From Paenibacillus plantarum (lineage in GTDB: Bacteria > Bacillota > Bacilli > Paenibacillales > NBRC-103111): 64,000 bases of DNA. Positions 17,857 through 28,100 of the stretch are shown here, in pieces. Where the stretch lies: contig NZ_WHNY01000020.1 of the NCBI RefSeq assembly GCF_013141695.1, forward strand, positions 1 to 64,000. Direction: 5' to 3'. The notes beneath the pieces are model-generated. The model saw only the letters and a list, made by a program, of their open reading frames with translations, was not told the DNA's origin and did not search any database. Made by a program: the position numbers and the translations under genes. Each line of letters begins with the position of its first letter. The first letter of the stretch is position 1.

Positions 17857-18723
17857 ATGACAAGTTCACTGAAGGCCGTTTCAAGCAAATGGATCAAAAC
17901 ACGCGTCATGCTTCGCAATGTAAAGCTGCACAAGCATGTGCCTACAACGCATCCTTTTGATCGCAATAGACTAGCTGCTATGCTCGCCCAGCACGGTATG
18001 CTCTACCTGAAACCCGACATCGGTTCCCTTGGGATAGGCGTTATGCGCGTTGAGAAGCGAGGAAGAGCCTATCGCTATCAGAGCGGGGTGAACATTTACC
18101 GTTTTCCGACTTTTGAAAAACTGTACCAGTCCCTGGAGCAACGCTGCGGCACCAAGCGATACCTCATACAGAAAGGTATTCACGTGCTGACGCATGAGGG
18201 CAATCCCTATGACTTTCGTGTCATGATTCAGCGAAACCCCGCGGGGAAATGGGAATGTACGGGGACTGCAGCCAGAGTCGCGCACCCACAGAAGGCTGTC
18301 ACCAATGGCAGTCAAGGGGGCACGATCTACAGTCCTCATGACCTCTTGGCACCCCGATTCGGTGTCCAAGCAACGTCTATTCTTATGCGCGAGATGGAAA
18401 GAATATCTTACCTAACCGCAGGTCAAATAAGCCGCTCCTTCCCCTCCATGAATGAGCTCGGCATCGATATCGCCGTCGATCAACAGCTGAAGCCATGGAT
18501 CCTCGAAGTGAACACGCGACCTGATCCCTGTCCCTTCACGAAGCTGGCGGATCAAACCATCATCCGCAAAATCGTCCGATTCGGCAGAGCCAATGGCCGC
18601 AAGTATGATTTGACTTGCTCGAAGGCGAAGAAGGCGCCGAATCGGCGCATTTCGACCGCGTCTATTGAGCAGTCGCTCCCAAACGCAGAACCTCCTTCCG
18701 AAACAACTTTGGATAGTGAATGA
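17857..18723 (+). CDS. YheC/YheD-family ATP-grasp protein
   Basis: 288 residues from MTSSLKAVSS, chosen because AAAGGA lies 8 bases upstream; the longer in-frame ATG at 17821 has no ribosome site. ATP-grasp features: LYLKPDIGSLGIGVMRV (nucleotide-binding lysine and glycine loop) near 48, YDFRVMIQRNPAGKWE near 145, GIDIAVDQQLKPWILEVNTRPDP (metal ligands Glu and Asn) near 220. YheC/YheD relatives are spore-coat-associated proteins of unknown chemistry. It is divergent from the ligase-sbnA-sbnB operon with about 200 bases between, so co-regulation is possible but not shown. Confidence 0.8.
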   Translation: MTSSLKAVSSKWIKTRVMLRNVKLHKHVPTTHPFDRNRLAAMLAQHGMLYLKPDIGSLGIGVMRVEKRGRAYRYQSGVNIYRFPTFEKLYQSLEQRCGTKRYLIQKGIHVLTHEGNPYDFRVMIQRNPAGKWECTGTAARVAHPQKAVTNGSQGGTIYSPHDLLAPRFGVQATSILMREMERISYLTAGQISRSFPSMNELGIDIAVDQQLKPWILEVNTRPDPCPFTKLADQTIIRKIVRFGRANGRKYDLTCSKAKKAPNRRISTASIEQSLPNAEPPSETTLDSE

Positions 18724-18755
18724 TGTTTTTTCAAAGTTTCTGCCAAATAAATGAT

Positions 18756-18800
18756 ATAAGGCCGTCCCGCAAGGTTATTTACCTTGTAGGACGGCCTTAT
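18756..18800. terminator. bidirectional terminator
   Basis: ATAAGGCCGTCC (18756-18767) and GGACGGCCTTAT (18789-18800) with an inner CAAGGT/ACCTTG stem, between convergent genes. Confidence 0.8.
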
Positions 18801-18808
18801 GATTAGAG

Positions 18809-19594
18809 TTAAGAACCTGCACCGCGATAACGCTTCACGCCAATGTTCCACACCGTGATGCCCAGCGCACTAAATGCGATGCCCACCACAGGGGTTAGCA
18901 GAGCGAACCACTTCCAGTTCTCAGGGTCAATGAAATAGGCGGCTGGATAAAAGCCAACGAACGCAAACGGCAGTATCCACGTCAGAATACTTCTGAGCAG
19001 CTTATTGTAAATCGTCGCTGGATAACGACCATAGTTCTGAATGTTCCAAATCAACGGCAATATGCCTGTTGGCGCATCGGAGAAGAAGGCTAAAGAGGTC
19101 AACGAGATGTATACACCTGCATAAATAAGGATCGAGCCCACCACCATGACGATGAAGATCAGCGGATCATGCCAGTGGAACGGCAGATCCAACTGCACCC
19201 AGGAGTAGATCATAACGACCAGACCTGCCAATGCACTGAACATGGAAGCTGGATCGAGATTTTCTAGCATAAGCTGCCATAGATTATATGCCGGCCGCGT
19301 AAGGATACGATCCATTTCCCCTTTGACAATGTAGCGCTCGCTAAAGCCCCACAGATTAAAAAAGGAAATAAATATGCCATATGGAATCATAAAATAACCG
19401 TAGATGAACAAAATTTGTTCTTGATTCCAGCCGCCTAGCGATTGCGTTTGCAGAAAGACGACAAGAATGAAGAATAGATTCAACCCATTGAATAACAAGT
19501 CGGACAGCACTTCAATCCAAAAATCGGATCGGTAGGTGAGCCTTGTTTTCATGTAGTTTTTGAAATAATCGAAAACGAGGGTGATATAGAACAT
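18809..19594 (-). CDS. ABC-2 type permease, DUF990 group
   Basis: 261 residues with six predicted membrane segments. FNLWGFSERYIVKGEMDRILTRP is characteristic of the DUF990 ABC-2 permeases. Last gene of a three-gene exporter operon, starting 3 bases after the stop of the other permease. Substrate unknown; relatives are annotated as multidrug, lantibiotic or polysaccharide exporters without strong evidence. Confidence 0.87.
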   Translation of the reverse strand: MFYITLVFDYFKNYMKTRLTYRSDFWIEVLSDLLFNGLNLFFILVVFLQTQSLGGWNQEQILFIYGYFMIPYGIFISFFNLWGFSERYIVKGEMDRILTRPAYNLWQLMLENLDPASMFSALAGLVVMIYSWVQLDLPFHWHDPLIFIVMVVGSILIYAGVYISLTSLAFFSDAPTGILPLIWNIQNYGRYPATIYNKLLRSILTWILPFAFVGFYPAAYFIDPENWKWFALLTPVVGIAFSALGITVWNIGVKRYRGAGS

Positions 19595-19597
19595 GCG

Positions 19598-20392
19598 TTA
19601 CCCTCCCTGTACGAATAGACGTGTTTTGGATTTTACCCACAGCACATAGATCGGAATAATAAGGAGCAGGAACCAGAGTACTTGTACGCCAAAGTTTGGG
19701 AGTATCGCGTTGCCCGTTATTTTACCGGTAAACACTGCGCTGGGTAGATAAGTGATCGCCTGAAAGGGCAGCCACTCCAGAATCGACTTGGACCATCCCG
19801 GGAAAAATGAAATCGGAATAATGAGCCCTGAAAAAAGGTCCACCGCTACGCGCTTCATGCGCATAAGGCCTTCATTATTTTCGAGGAAAAAGGCAAACAA
19901 ACCCGTAATGATATTCAACTGCGTATTAATCAGAAAGCTGAAGAACAACATCACTAAGTAGATGACCCACAAGCTTGGATCTGTTGGGAACTGAATCGGA
20001 AGCAGCAGCCAGATCAGGATCATGCCAGGTGTCGTGAAAAGCAGAAGACGGAATACACCTTCACCTAAGCCTTGCATCATTTTCACAAAAATATAATTGT
20101 AAGGCCGGATGAATTGAATCGCTACGCTGCCGTCCCGAATCTCGTTCGCAATTTCACGATCTAAGTTATTGAAGTAAAAAGCGCGGCCCATCCAGGAAAT
20201 CGCCACATAGGTTGTCATTTGACCTAGGGTAAGTCCACCGATGACAGCTTGATCGCCATAAATTGCTTTATATACGAAATAGTACGAGCCAATATTAAGC
20301 GCATAGATCAGGATCCCGCTGTAATAATTCACCCGATAAGCGAGCATCATGAGGAACCGCATGCGTATAACTTCTATATAAGCTCTATGCAT
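19598..20392 (-). CDS. ABC-2 type permease
   Basis: 264 residues from MHRAYIEVIR; GAGGGAG sits 9 bases upstream and the ATG overlaps the ATPase stop in ATGCATAG. Six hydrophobic segments and the motif NLDREIANEIRDGSVAIQF, parallel to the GEMDRILTRP of the other permease, indicating a heterodimeric transporter core. Translationally coupled to the ATPase. Confidence 0.87.
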   Translation of the reverse strand: MHRAYIEVIRMRFLMMLAYRVNYYSGILIYALNIGSYYFVYKAIYGDQAVIGGLTLGQMTTYVAISWMGRAFYFNNLDREIANEIRDGSVAIQFIRPYNYIFVKMMQGLGEGVFRLLLFTTPGMILIWLLLPIQFPTDPSLWVIYLVMLFFSFLINTQLNIITGLFAFFLENNEGLMRMKRVAVDLFSGLIIPISFFPGWSKSILEWLPFQAITYLPSAVFTGKITGNAILPNFGVQVLWFLLLIIPIYVLWVKSKTRLFVQGG

Positions 20393-21437
20393 GGATCGTA
20401 ACTCCCTCTGGCTGATCAATCTCCAAACGTTTCACATCGGCCGAGCCTGATTTATAAATTTCACGAACAATATCATCCGTATTCGTTTCATTAATCTTGA
20501 TATCTTGGATTTGCAGCACGCCAACGACGCGGCTTAACACATCCGAGATGTTCGCTCTTTCATAGGGAATGAACACTTTGGCGGATAGCTCATTCTCAAG
20601 CTGCCAAGCGACATCCAAGCCAAGAGTCAACTCTTGAAGTCGTGCTAACGTTGTTGGATGCTCGAACTGCAGCACAACTTCTTTTCCTTTGCCCCATCTG
20701 GCTTTCAGCTCTTCCAGACCGCCATCATAAATAATTCGGCCGTCATCTAGCATAATAACACGGGAGCATAGTGCTTCGATGTCCTGCAAATCATGCGTTG
20801 TCAGCAGAATTGTCGTCTCGTATCGCTGATTGAGCGATTTCAGAAACTCGCGGATCTCTGTTTTTACAACAATGTCGAGGCCGATGGTTGGCTCATCCAG
20901 AAATAAAATTTCAGGATTATGCAGCAAGGAAGCCGCTAATTCACAGCGCATCCGCTGACCTAAGCTCAGCTTACGGACAGGTCGTGATAGAAGATCCGAC
21001 AGTTGTAAACGGTCGACAAGCTCGTCGAGACGTTTTTTGTAATCCGCTTCGGAGACGCGGTACACCTTTTTCAACAGCTGGAACGACTCCACCACGCCAA
21101 TGTCCCACCAGAGCTGGCTGCGCTGACCGAAAACAACACCGATCCCAGCGACGAATTTCTCCCGCTCTTTGAAAGGCACATAGCCATTCACTTTGATGTG
21201 ACCGGACGTAGGTACGAGAATACCCGTCAACATTTTGATCGTCGTCGATTTCCCTGCACCATTTTCACCGATATATCCACAAATTTCGCCTTTTGGAATC
21301 TGAAAGCTTATGTCCTTCACAGCAGTAATTTGCTTATACTCACGTTTGAATAAATCTTGCATGGCCCCCTTGAGGCCACCGCGGCTTTGCTGAACTTGAA
21401 ATTCTTTGCGCAGCATTTGAACATCTATGGCTAACAT
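20385..21437 (-). CDS. ABC exporter ATPase
   Basis: 350 residues. Walker A GENGAGKST near 58, Q-loop FGQRSQLWWD, signature LSLGQRMRCEL near 160, Walker B ILFLDEPTIGLD, H-loop LLTTHDLQD. The long C-terminal extension after residue 240 is a regulatory DrrA/CcmA-like part. First gene of the exporter operon, GGGGGGAAG before the ATG, facing the LCP gene divergently. Powers the two downstream ABC-2 permeases. Confidence 0.93.
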   Translation of the reverse strand: MLAIDVQMLRKEFQVQQSRGGLKGAMQDLFKREYKQITAVKDISFQIPKGEICGYIGENGAGKSTTIKMLTGILVPTSGHIKVNGYVPFKEREKFVAGIGVVFGQRSQLWWDIGVVESFQLLKKVYRVSEADYKKRLDELVDRLQLSDLLSRPVRKLSLGQRMRCELAASLLHNPEILFLDEPTIGLDIVVKTEIREFLKSLNQRYETTILLTTHDLQDIEALCSRVIMLDDGRIIYDGGLEELKARWGKGKEVVLQFEHPTTLARLQELTLGLDVAWQLENELSAKVFIPYERANISDVLSRVVGVLQIQDIKINETNTDDIVREIYKSGSADVKRLEIDQPEGVTIHA

Positions 21438-21668
21438 GCGTCTTCCCCCCTGACTTCGTCGTCTCGGTTACAGATTACGGCAACATTCGTCATAACTTGC
21501 TATCGAAGTTTCGTAGCATCTATAATATGGATCATAATGATGTTTCATACAACCGTACAACAAGCTCATAATACCCCAATTCTGTAAGAAAAAAAAGTAC
21601 AGATTAACAGGTATCTTATTTGCCTTAAAATATCGCTGCATTTTACCTTGGAGAGGAGCTTACATAGT

Positions 21669-22715
21669 ATGAAAATCTTCAAACGGACCATGCTCCTGAT
21701 CGTCATGCTGCTTTTGGTGGTCGCCGGCTATTATTCTTACGCCTTCTACAGCTTCGCTAATAATATCTCTCATAAATCAGACAATAGTGATGGAAAAGGT
21801 AGTGGAAGCACAAGCTTAATCCCGAGCAGCGTGTTGAAGGATGGAGATAAATACACACCACCGAAATGGGAAAGCAAGCAGCGGGTGAACATTTTGCTGT
21901 TAGGCGGCGATTCTCGTGGCATGGTGAAGAATGAGTTGCCAAGATCAGACAGTATTATGCTAGCCTCCATCGATCCGGTCACGAAGAAGGCTCATCTATT
22001 CTCGATTCTGCGGGACACCTACGTGAAAATCCCCGGCGAAGGCGAAGATCGGATTAATACAGCGATTACGACTGGCGGTCCTAATTTGGCCATGAAAACC
22101 GTTAGCGATTTGCTAGGCATTCCCGTTCAATATTATGTGTACACCGACTTCAAAGGCTTCATCGCATTGATCGACGCGGTTGGCGGAATTGATATTGATG
22201 TGGAGAAGGATATGAAATATTCCGACTCCGAAGATGACCATGTGTACGACATTAATTTGAAAAAGGGACAGCAGCATCTGGATGGCAAAACAGCCCTGCA
22301 ATATGTGCGCTTCCGCCATGATGCCTTGTCCGACTTCTCCCGAACGGAGAGACAACGAAAGTTCCTGACAGCTGTTGCGGCTAAAATGCAATCCACTTCA
22401 TCGCTGATCAAGCTCCCGCGCATTCTAAATGCAATCGATCCGTATATTGATACGAATCTTAGCGTTACGGACATGCTCAAGCTTGGAAGTCTTGGTTATG
22501 AAGCTAAGGCTGACGGTATCATCACGTCACAGCTTCCCCCATCAGACTTACTGATGGAGAAAACAATCCGCGGCGCTTCGGTCATTACAGCGGATAAGCT
22601 GAAGCTTCAAAAGTATATGAAAGACCTTTTTGCAGGTACAGCTGAAGCTGATACAGGGCCAACCAAGCCATCACCTTCGCCAACACCGAAGGTTGCTGGG
22701 AAAACCGTGAAATAG
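21669..22715 (+). CDS. LytR-CpsA-Psr family cell wall glycopolymer ligase
   Basis: 348 residues from MKIFKRTMLL behind GGAGAGGAGC. One N-terminal TM helix (about 5-30), a short extracytoplasmic linker, then the LCP domain: ILLLGGDSRG, PRSDSIMLASID, LFSILRDTYVKIPG, RINTAITTGG, VGGIDIDVEKDM and LQYVRFRHD, which hold the conserved Arg/Asp residues binding polyprenyl pyrophosphate. The C-terminus is Pro/Thr/Ser-rich. Transfers teichoic acid-type or other glycopolymers to peptidoglycan at the outer face of the membrane. A single-gene unit with its own terminator. Confidence 0.93.
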   Translation: MKIFKRTMLLIVMLLLVVAGYYSYAFYSFANNISHKSDNSDGKGSGSTSLIPSSVLKDGDKYTPPKWESKQRVNILLLGGDSRGMVKNELPRSDSIMLASIDPVTKKAHLFSILRDTYVKIPGEGEDRINTAITTGGPNLAMKTVSDLLGIPVQYYVYTDFKGFIALIDAVGGIDIDVEKDMKYSDSEDDHVYDINLKKGQQHLDGKTALQYVRFRHDALSDFSRTERQRKFLTAVAAKMQSTSSLIKLPRILNAIDPYIDTNLSVTDMLKLGSLGYEAKADGIITSQLPPSDLLMEKTIRGASVITADKLKLQKYMKDLFAGTAEADTGPTKPSPSPTPKVAGKTVK

Positions 22716-22749
22716 AACACATGAGAGCATAGCATGAAAAAGACGGATC

Positions 22750-22777
22750 ATAAGAGTGGGTATCCACTCTTATTTTT
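22750..22777 (+). terminator. terminator of the LCP gene
   Basis: ATAAGAGTGG, short loop, CCACTCTTAT, then TTTTTTAT. Confidence 0.85.
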
Positions 22778-22860
22778 TATATGAGCGAGCATTCGCACGG
22801 AGTGCAACGAAAGCCTTATGGCCAGGTGCCGTGACTTCAAAGTTGCTCGCTGGGGTGGTA

Positions 22861-22925
22861 TATAGCTTTTGGACATTATCATTAATGACAAAAATGGAAA
22901 TTTGTCATTCCTAATTTGTTAGTTG
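22861..22925. repeat. palindromic element, copy 1 (degenerate)
   Basis: Same layout as the element at 23081-23143: TAGCT...ATTATCATTAATGACA, then ATTTGTCATT and TTTGTTAG. About 220 bases apart in direct orientation. The surrounding 22778-23284 stretch has no gene I can support. Confidence 0.6.
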
Positions 22926-23080
22926 CCGCGGGGTTACCGAAGGGTTAGGCTGTGGCAGTCCGGTCCTATGCTACCAGCGAAGCAGACAGAGTTCGTTCAT
23001 GGAACGAATCGCCAAGACCCACGGCTCCCCGATCCCATCTTAGATTCCGTCATTCCGAACCCGCTCGCCGAGGCAATGTA

Positions 23081-23143
23081 TAGCTAATAAAAATTATCAT
23101 GAATGACAAAATCGGAATTTTGTCATTCATGATTTGTTAGCTA
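23081..23143. repeat. palindromic element, copy 2 (17-bp perfect arms)
   Basis: ATCATGAATGACAAAAT and its exact reverse complement are separated by 4 bases, nested inside TAGCTAA/TTAGCTA. Could be a small MITE-like element or an operator upstream of hemL. Confidence 0.65.
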
Positions 23144-23284
23144 GCCGAATTGGTGTGAGGGGTCTCGATGCTGCGACGGTGCGATGGTCGCGATTGGCGA
23201 TGCGTTCTCTCGCTCCCCTTAGCTTGACGCAAGCCGCTATTTAATAAATTCAACCACTACTACATATAAAGGAATGATATCGTC

Positions 23285-24628
23285 ATGGAACGCAAGCAAT
23301 CCGAACTCCTCTATCAAGAAGCACTGAAACATATCGTCGGCGGGGTCAACTCCCCTTCCCGCTCATTCAAAGCCGTCGGCGGCGGCGCGCCCGTCTTCAT
23401 GAAGCGTGCGCAAGGCGCACACTTCTGGGACGTAGACGGGAATCGCTTCATTGACTACCTCGCCGCCTATGGCCCGATCATTACCGGTCACGCGCATCCG
23501 CACGTGACTGAAGCGATTATCCGCGCCGCGCAGAACGGCACGCTGTACGGCACCCCAACCGAACTCGAGATCGAGTTCGCCAAAATGCTGAAGTCGGCGA
23601 TTCCCTCGCTCGACAAAGTGCGCTTCGTCAACTCCGGCACCGAGGCCGTGATGACGACGATTCGCGTGGCGCGCGCGTTCACGAAGCGCACCAAGATCAT
23701 TAAGTTCGCCGGGTGCTACCACGGCCACTCGGATCTCGTGCTGGTGGCGGCCGGCTCCGGGCCGTCCACGCTAGGCACGCCGGACAGCGCCGGCGTACCA
23801 GCGAGCATCGCGCAAGAGGTCATCACCGTGCCGTTCAACGACATTCCGGCACTCGAGGCCGCGCTTGCGCGTTGGGGTGAAGACATTGCCGCGGTGATGG
23901 TCGAGCCCATCGTCGGCAACTTCGGCATGGTTATGCCCCATGCCGGTTACCTCGAGCAGCTCTGCGCTGCTGCTCGCAAGCACGGAGCCCTCGTCATCTA
24001 CGACGAGGTCATCACAGCGTTCCGATTCCATTACGGAACGGCACAGACCTATGAAGGCCTCCCTATTCTAGAGGGAGGCCCCACAACGGCGGCGCGCTTC
24101 GCCGCCGTCGAACCGGACCTGACGGCCCTAGGCAAAGTGATCGGCGGCGGACTGCCGATCGGGGCCTACGGGGGCCGCAAGGAAGTGATGGAGCAGGTCG
24201 CGCCGCTCGGACCTGCGTATCAAGCCGGCACGATGGCGGGAAATCCCGCCTCCATCTCCGCCGGTATCGCCTGCTTGGAGGTGCTCCAGCAGCCGGGGGT
24301 TTACACCAAGCTTGAGCAGCTTGGTGCAACACTCGCGAATGGCATCTCCGAATCCGCTGCCCGCCATGGCATCGCCTTGACGCTGAACCGCATCGGCGGC
24401 GCCTTCTCTACTCATTTTTGTGATCATCCGATCACCAATTATGAGGAAGCGCAAGATACCGATGGCGAACGCTTCGCTGATTTCTTCCGACTTATGTTGG
24501 ATCAAGGCATCAACTTGGCCCCTTCCAAATACGAAGCTTGGTTCATGACCATTGCCCACACAGAGGCTGATATTGCTCAAACGCTCGAGGCTGCAGACCA
24601 AGCTTTCCAAATAATGAAAACACGCTGA
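23285..24628 (+). CDS. hemL: glutamate-1-semialdehyde 2,1-aminomutase
   Basis: 447 residues; converts glutamate-1-semialdehyde to 5-aminolevulinate for tetrapyrrole synthesis. The PLP lysine is K284 in [33 protein letters not shown] and [11 protein letters not shown] are diagnostic. It is alone rather than in a hemAXCDBL operon, so it may be the second paralogue (GsaB type). Residues about 256-276 look longer than usual, and the DNA there (24056-24109) folds into two consecutive strong hairpins. Much more GC-rich than neighbouring gltB. Confidence 0.92.
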   Translation: MERKQSELLYQEALKHIVGGVNSPSRSFKAVGGGAPVFMKRAQGAHFWDVDGNRFIDYLAAYGPIITGHAHPHVTEAIIRAAQNGTLYGTPTELEIEFAKMLKSAIPSLDKVRFVNSGTEAVMTTIRVARAFTKRTKIIKFAGCYHGHSDLVLVAAGSGPSTLGTPDSAGVPASIAQEVITVPFNDIPALEAALARWGEDIAAVMVEPIVGNFGMVMPHAGYLEQLCAAARKHGALVIYDEVITAFRFHYGTAQTYEGLPILEGGPTTAARFAAVEPDLTALGKVIGGGLPIGAYGGRKEVMEQVAPLGPAYQAGTMAGNPASISAGIACLEVLQQPGVYTKLEQLGATLANGISESAARHGIALTLNRIGGAFSTHFCDHPITNYEEAQDTDGERFADFFRLMLDQGINLAPSKYEAWFMTIAHTEADIAQTLEAADQAFQIMKTR

Positions 24629-24638
24629 TTGTCCCAAA

Positions 24639-24678
24639 AACGAACTATGATCCTGTATGGATTATAGTTCGTTCGTCT
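24639..24678 (+). terminator. terminator of hemL
   Basis: ACGAACTATGATCC pairs with GGATTATAGTTCGT, followed by a T-rich tract. Confidence 0.75.
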
Positions 24679-24679
24679 T

Positions 24680-25125
24680 TATACCCTTACATGAGTTGTT
24701 AGAATTATACTTTTATTCACCAATATACAGAAAAGATAACGCTTACATTTGTGATTTGCGTCTGCAAGTATTGTCGGATGAACTTTTTCATGCTATTCTA
24801 AGATTACTTTTACCCTTTTAGAGAAATCGCTCGGTTTCACAGTATTTTCCTAGAAAGTTAGGGCATGATTTACAAATACTATGCGGATTTTTGTGTGTGG
24901 TGCCTTACTTTACTACGTGTCGATTTATGCCTTATTGCAAGAGTTATACCTCCTGCAAATTGGCATGATATTCAGTTATATTGCATCTTTATACATGATT
25001 ATGCATATTTCGGATTTGAGCCACAATGTGGATTTTCCTTAGGAAATGCGATAGCTAGCAGTTTCATCGGTGCCAGAATGCAAGAAGCGAAAGCAAGAGG
25101 AGTTTAATTATGTATGGGGGGTGAC
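24680..25125 (+). other. AT-rich gltB leader region
   Basis: About 450 bases without a supported gene. A near-cre sequence lies at 24734-24747 (minus strand TGTAAGCGTTATCT, one mismatch to TGNAANCGNWNNCA). At 25096-25123 there is AGAGGAG, an ATG starting a 4-codon ORF, and a run of six G. No riboswitch or T-box signature recognised. Confidence 0.35.
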
Positions 25126-25141
25126 GGTCAGGCGACTGACC
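25126..25141 (+). promoter_or_regulatory. GNRA hairpin between SD-like run and gltB ATG
   Basis: GGTCAG-GCGA-CTGACC: a 6-bp stem with a GCGA tetraloop. If folded it would bring GGGGGGTGA (25116-25124) to about 7-8 bases from ATG 25148. Confidence 0.45.
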
Positions 25142-25147
25142 AGAGCA

Positions 25148-28100
25148 ATGAATGAAATTATGCGTAATGAAGGCCGTTTTCAAGATCTACTAGGAACCGA
25201 ACACGACAGCTGCGGTATTATTTGTATTATTGAGAAGAATGGTCATCCTTCCCGCGATAACATCCAAAAAACGATTGATGCCCTTGTTAAAATGGAACAT
25301 CGTTCTGGATTTATCAATGGTGAAGGCGATGGTTGCGGTATTCTAACAGATATTCCACGTGCGCTTTGGGAAAAGAAGTTAACAGATGCGGGTCTGGACA
25401 GCAAACTTGCTTATGACAACCGTTTTTCTGTTGGACATATCTTTGTTCCACGCAAGTTGGATTTGACTGTTACTGAGATTCAAAACGGCATTCGTGAGCT
25501 ATTTGCCTCCCATGATGTATCCATTATTCTAGAGCAAGAAAACCTAGTTGACAGCGGCTCCTTAGGCGCTAATGGTTTGCTCGATGAGCCTACGTTCTGG
25601 CAAATTGCAGCCATCAGCAATAAGACCGAAGGTCAAGTTGCCGATCACCTTTATGAACTGCATATTGCGATTGAAGATCGTTACAACGTGCATGTTGCTA
25701 CACTTAGCAATGTAACATCTGCCTACAAAGTACTAGGTGCGGCTAGCATCCTACCTAAATATTTTAACGACTTGCGTGATCCTTTATTTGCGTCCCAAGT
25801 AACGATTGGTCATAACCGTTATTCCACGAACACATTGTCCAGCTTCTTCCGCGTTCAACCGTTCTCCCTTCTTGGACATAACGGCGAAATTAACACGGTG
25901 AAGAAACTTCGTCTTGAAGCTGACATGGTTGGCGTTCCGCTTGTAAGCGGCGGGTCTGACTCCCAAGACATGAACAGAACGATTGAAACGTTCATTCACC
26001 GTTTTGGATTGTCCCTTTTCGAAGCGATGGAAATGGTGTTCCCTCCTATTATTAATGAAATGAAACAGTTCCGTCCGGAACTTCAAGATCTTTATGTGTA
26101 CTACCGTCAAGTATGGGGCCACTTTGCACAAGGTCCAGCAGGTATCGTTTCCCGTTACGGTAACGAGTGTATTTTCAGCGTAGATGCGTTAGGTCTTCGT
26201 CCTGTTTGGATGGTTGAAAGTGATACGTCCCTGTACTTCTCATCGGAGCAAGGTGTTATTACGGTTGGCGAAATGGTTGCTGATCCGAAGCCGATCGCAC
26301 CAGGCGAGAAAGTCGGTGTTGTTCTAACACCAGGCGAGCACATTCAAGTGATTCCTTATCATGAAGTTCAAACCCTCGTGTATGAGCGTGTAAGCAAGCG
26401 TGTAAATATTGGCGGTCTCCGCTCCTATTTGAACCCTGCTCAAACGAATACAGAAGCTGAACTTAATGAGAATATTGTTACAACTGATCAAGTGTATAGT
26501 GCATTCGGTTGGGACCGTGACGGTATTTCACACATTGAATCCATGTCCGAAACAGGCGCTGAGCCAATTCGTTCATTGGGTCATGATTCCCCTCATGCCG
26601 CTCTTGCGTGGGAACGCCAGAATGTGCCTGACTTCATTAAAGAAAGTGTTGCTGTAGTAACGAATCCGGCTATTGACCGTGACCGTGAAATGGAGCACTT
26701 CTCTACACGGGTTATTGCAGGAGCTCGTCTTCCGGTATTTGCACAGGTGGATAGCAACCTTCGTCTTGAGCTTCTTGCTCCGCTTGTTCTTGAAGGAACG
26801 AACGGTGTAGGCAGCGAAGAAAACCTGTCCCAACCATCATTGGAGCAATTGCTTGCACAATTCCGTGCACAAGGTGATAACAAAGTAGCTGTTCTTTCCA
26901 CAACTTTCGCTAGAGGGACTTCGCTAAAAGACGGCTTGAACCAACTTGCAGCAGATGCAATCTCTGCAGCTCGTAATGGCTCTGTACTTCTCGTCTTGGA
27001 CGATTCAGAAGCTCACCAAAACGACCGCTTGTGGCTTGATCCGCACCTTGCTGTTTCCAAAATCGATATCGCACTTCGTGCAGAGAAACTCGGTTTCGGC
27101 GACAACCTGCGCCGCCAAGTTACATTGATCCTTCGTTCAGCTGCTATTCGCAGTCTGCATGATATCGCGGTAGCTTGTGGTCTTGGTGCAGACGTGATCT
27201 CACCTTACTTGCTGTTCTCCACGGCTTCTGACAAAGAAGGCCACGCAGCAGCAGCACGTAAAGTATACGCGGCACTTACGAAAGGGCTTGAAAAAGTCAT
27301 TTCAACGATCGGTACGCATGAGCTTCGCGGGTACACACGTTTCTTCTCCTCCATCGGCTTCCATCCGGAAGTTTCCGAGGTGCTGGATATCGTGAACTAC
27401 CTTGGTAGTGAAAAAGCAGGTACTGGCTTTGCTCAGCTTGAAGCTGAAGCTGAAGCTCGTTACACAGATTTCATCAATCCGAAAGCGAAAGCAGCGAAAA
27501 ACTTCCGTTTCTTCCAACGTATGTGGAAGGCGCTAGGCGATGCTGCATCAGGAGCTGCTCCTTACAGCGACTACCGCGACAAACTGCGTGAAGAAGAGAA
27601 GAAGAACCCGATTTCCATTCGTCACATTGCAGGCTTCAAAGCAAGCAGCGATGGCCGTCAACCACTCGATCCGTCGCAAGTTGATATTTCCATTGGCGGT
27701 CATTCCTTGCCGATGTTGATCTCTTCGATGTCCTTCGGTTCACAAAATGAAACAGCTTTCCGTGCCTACGCTGAAGCCGGCGAACGTCTGAACATGGTTA
27801 CCATGAACGGCGAGGGCGGAGAGATTAAAGATATGCTTGGCCGTTACAAAAGAACGCGCGGAGCGCAAGTCGCTTCCGGTCGTTTCGGTGTTAACATTGA
27901 GCTTGCTAACGCAGTAGCTTTCCTTGAGATCAAAATTGGTCAAGGGGCAAAGCCAGGTGAAGGCGGTCACTTGCCAGGTTCCAAAGTTACAGCGAAAATC
28001 GCTGAAGCTCGTAACGCTACAATCGGTTCAGACTTGATCTCGCCGTCCAATAACCACGATATCTACTCCATCGAGGATTTGGCGCAAATCATTTCCGAGC

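Noticed and set aside
18809-21437. Lantibiotic or antibiotic exporter call for the ABC operon
   Set aside because: No peptide precursor, modification enzyme or two-component system nearby; left as substrate unknown.
24865-25107. 80-codon open frame before gltB
   Set aside because: No ribosome site, AT-driven composition and no recognisable protein pattern; treated as leader DNA.
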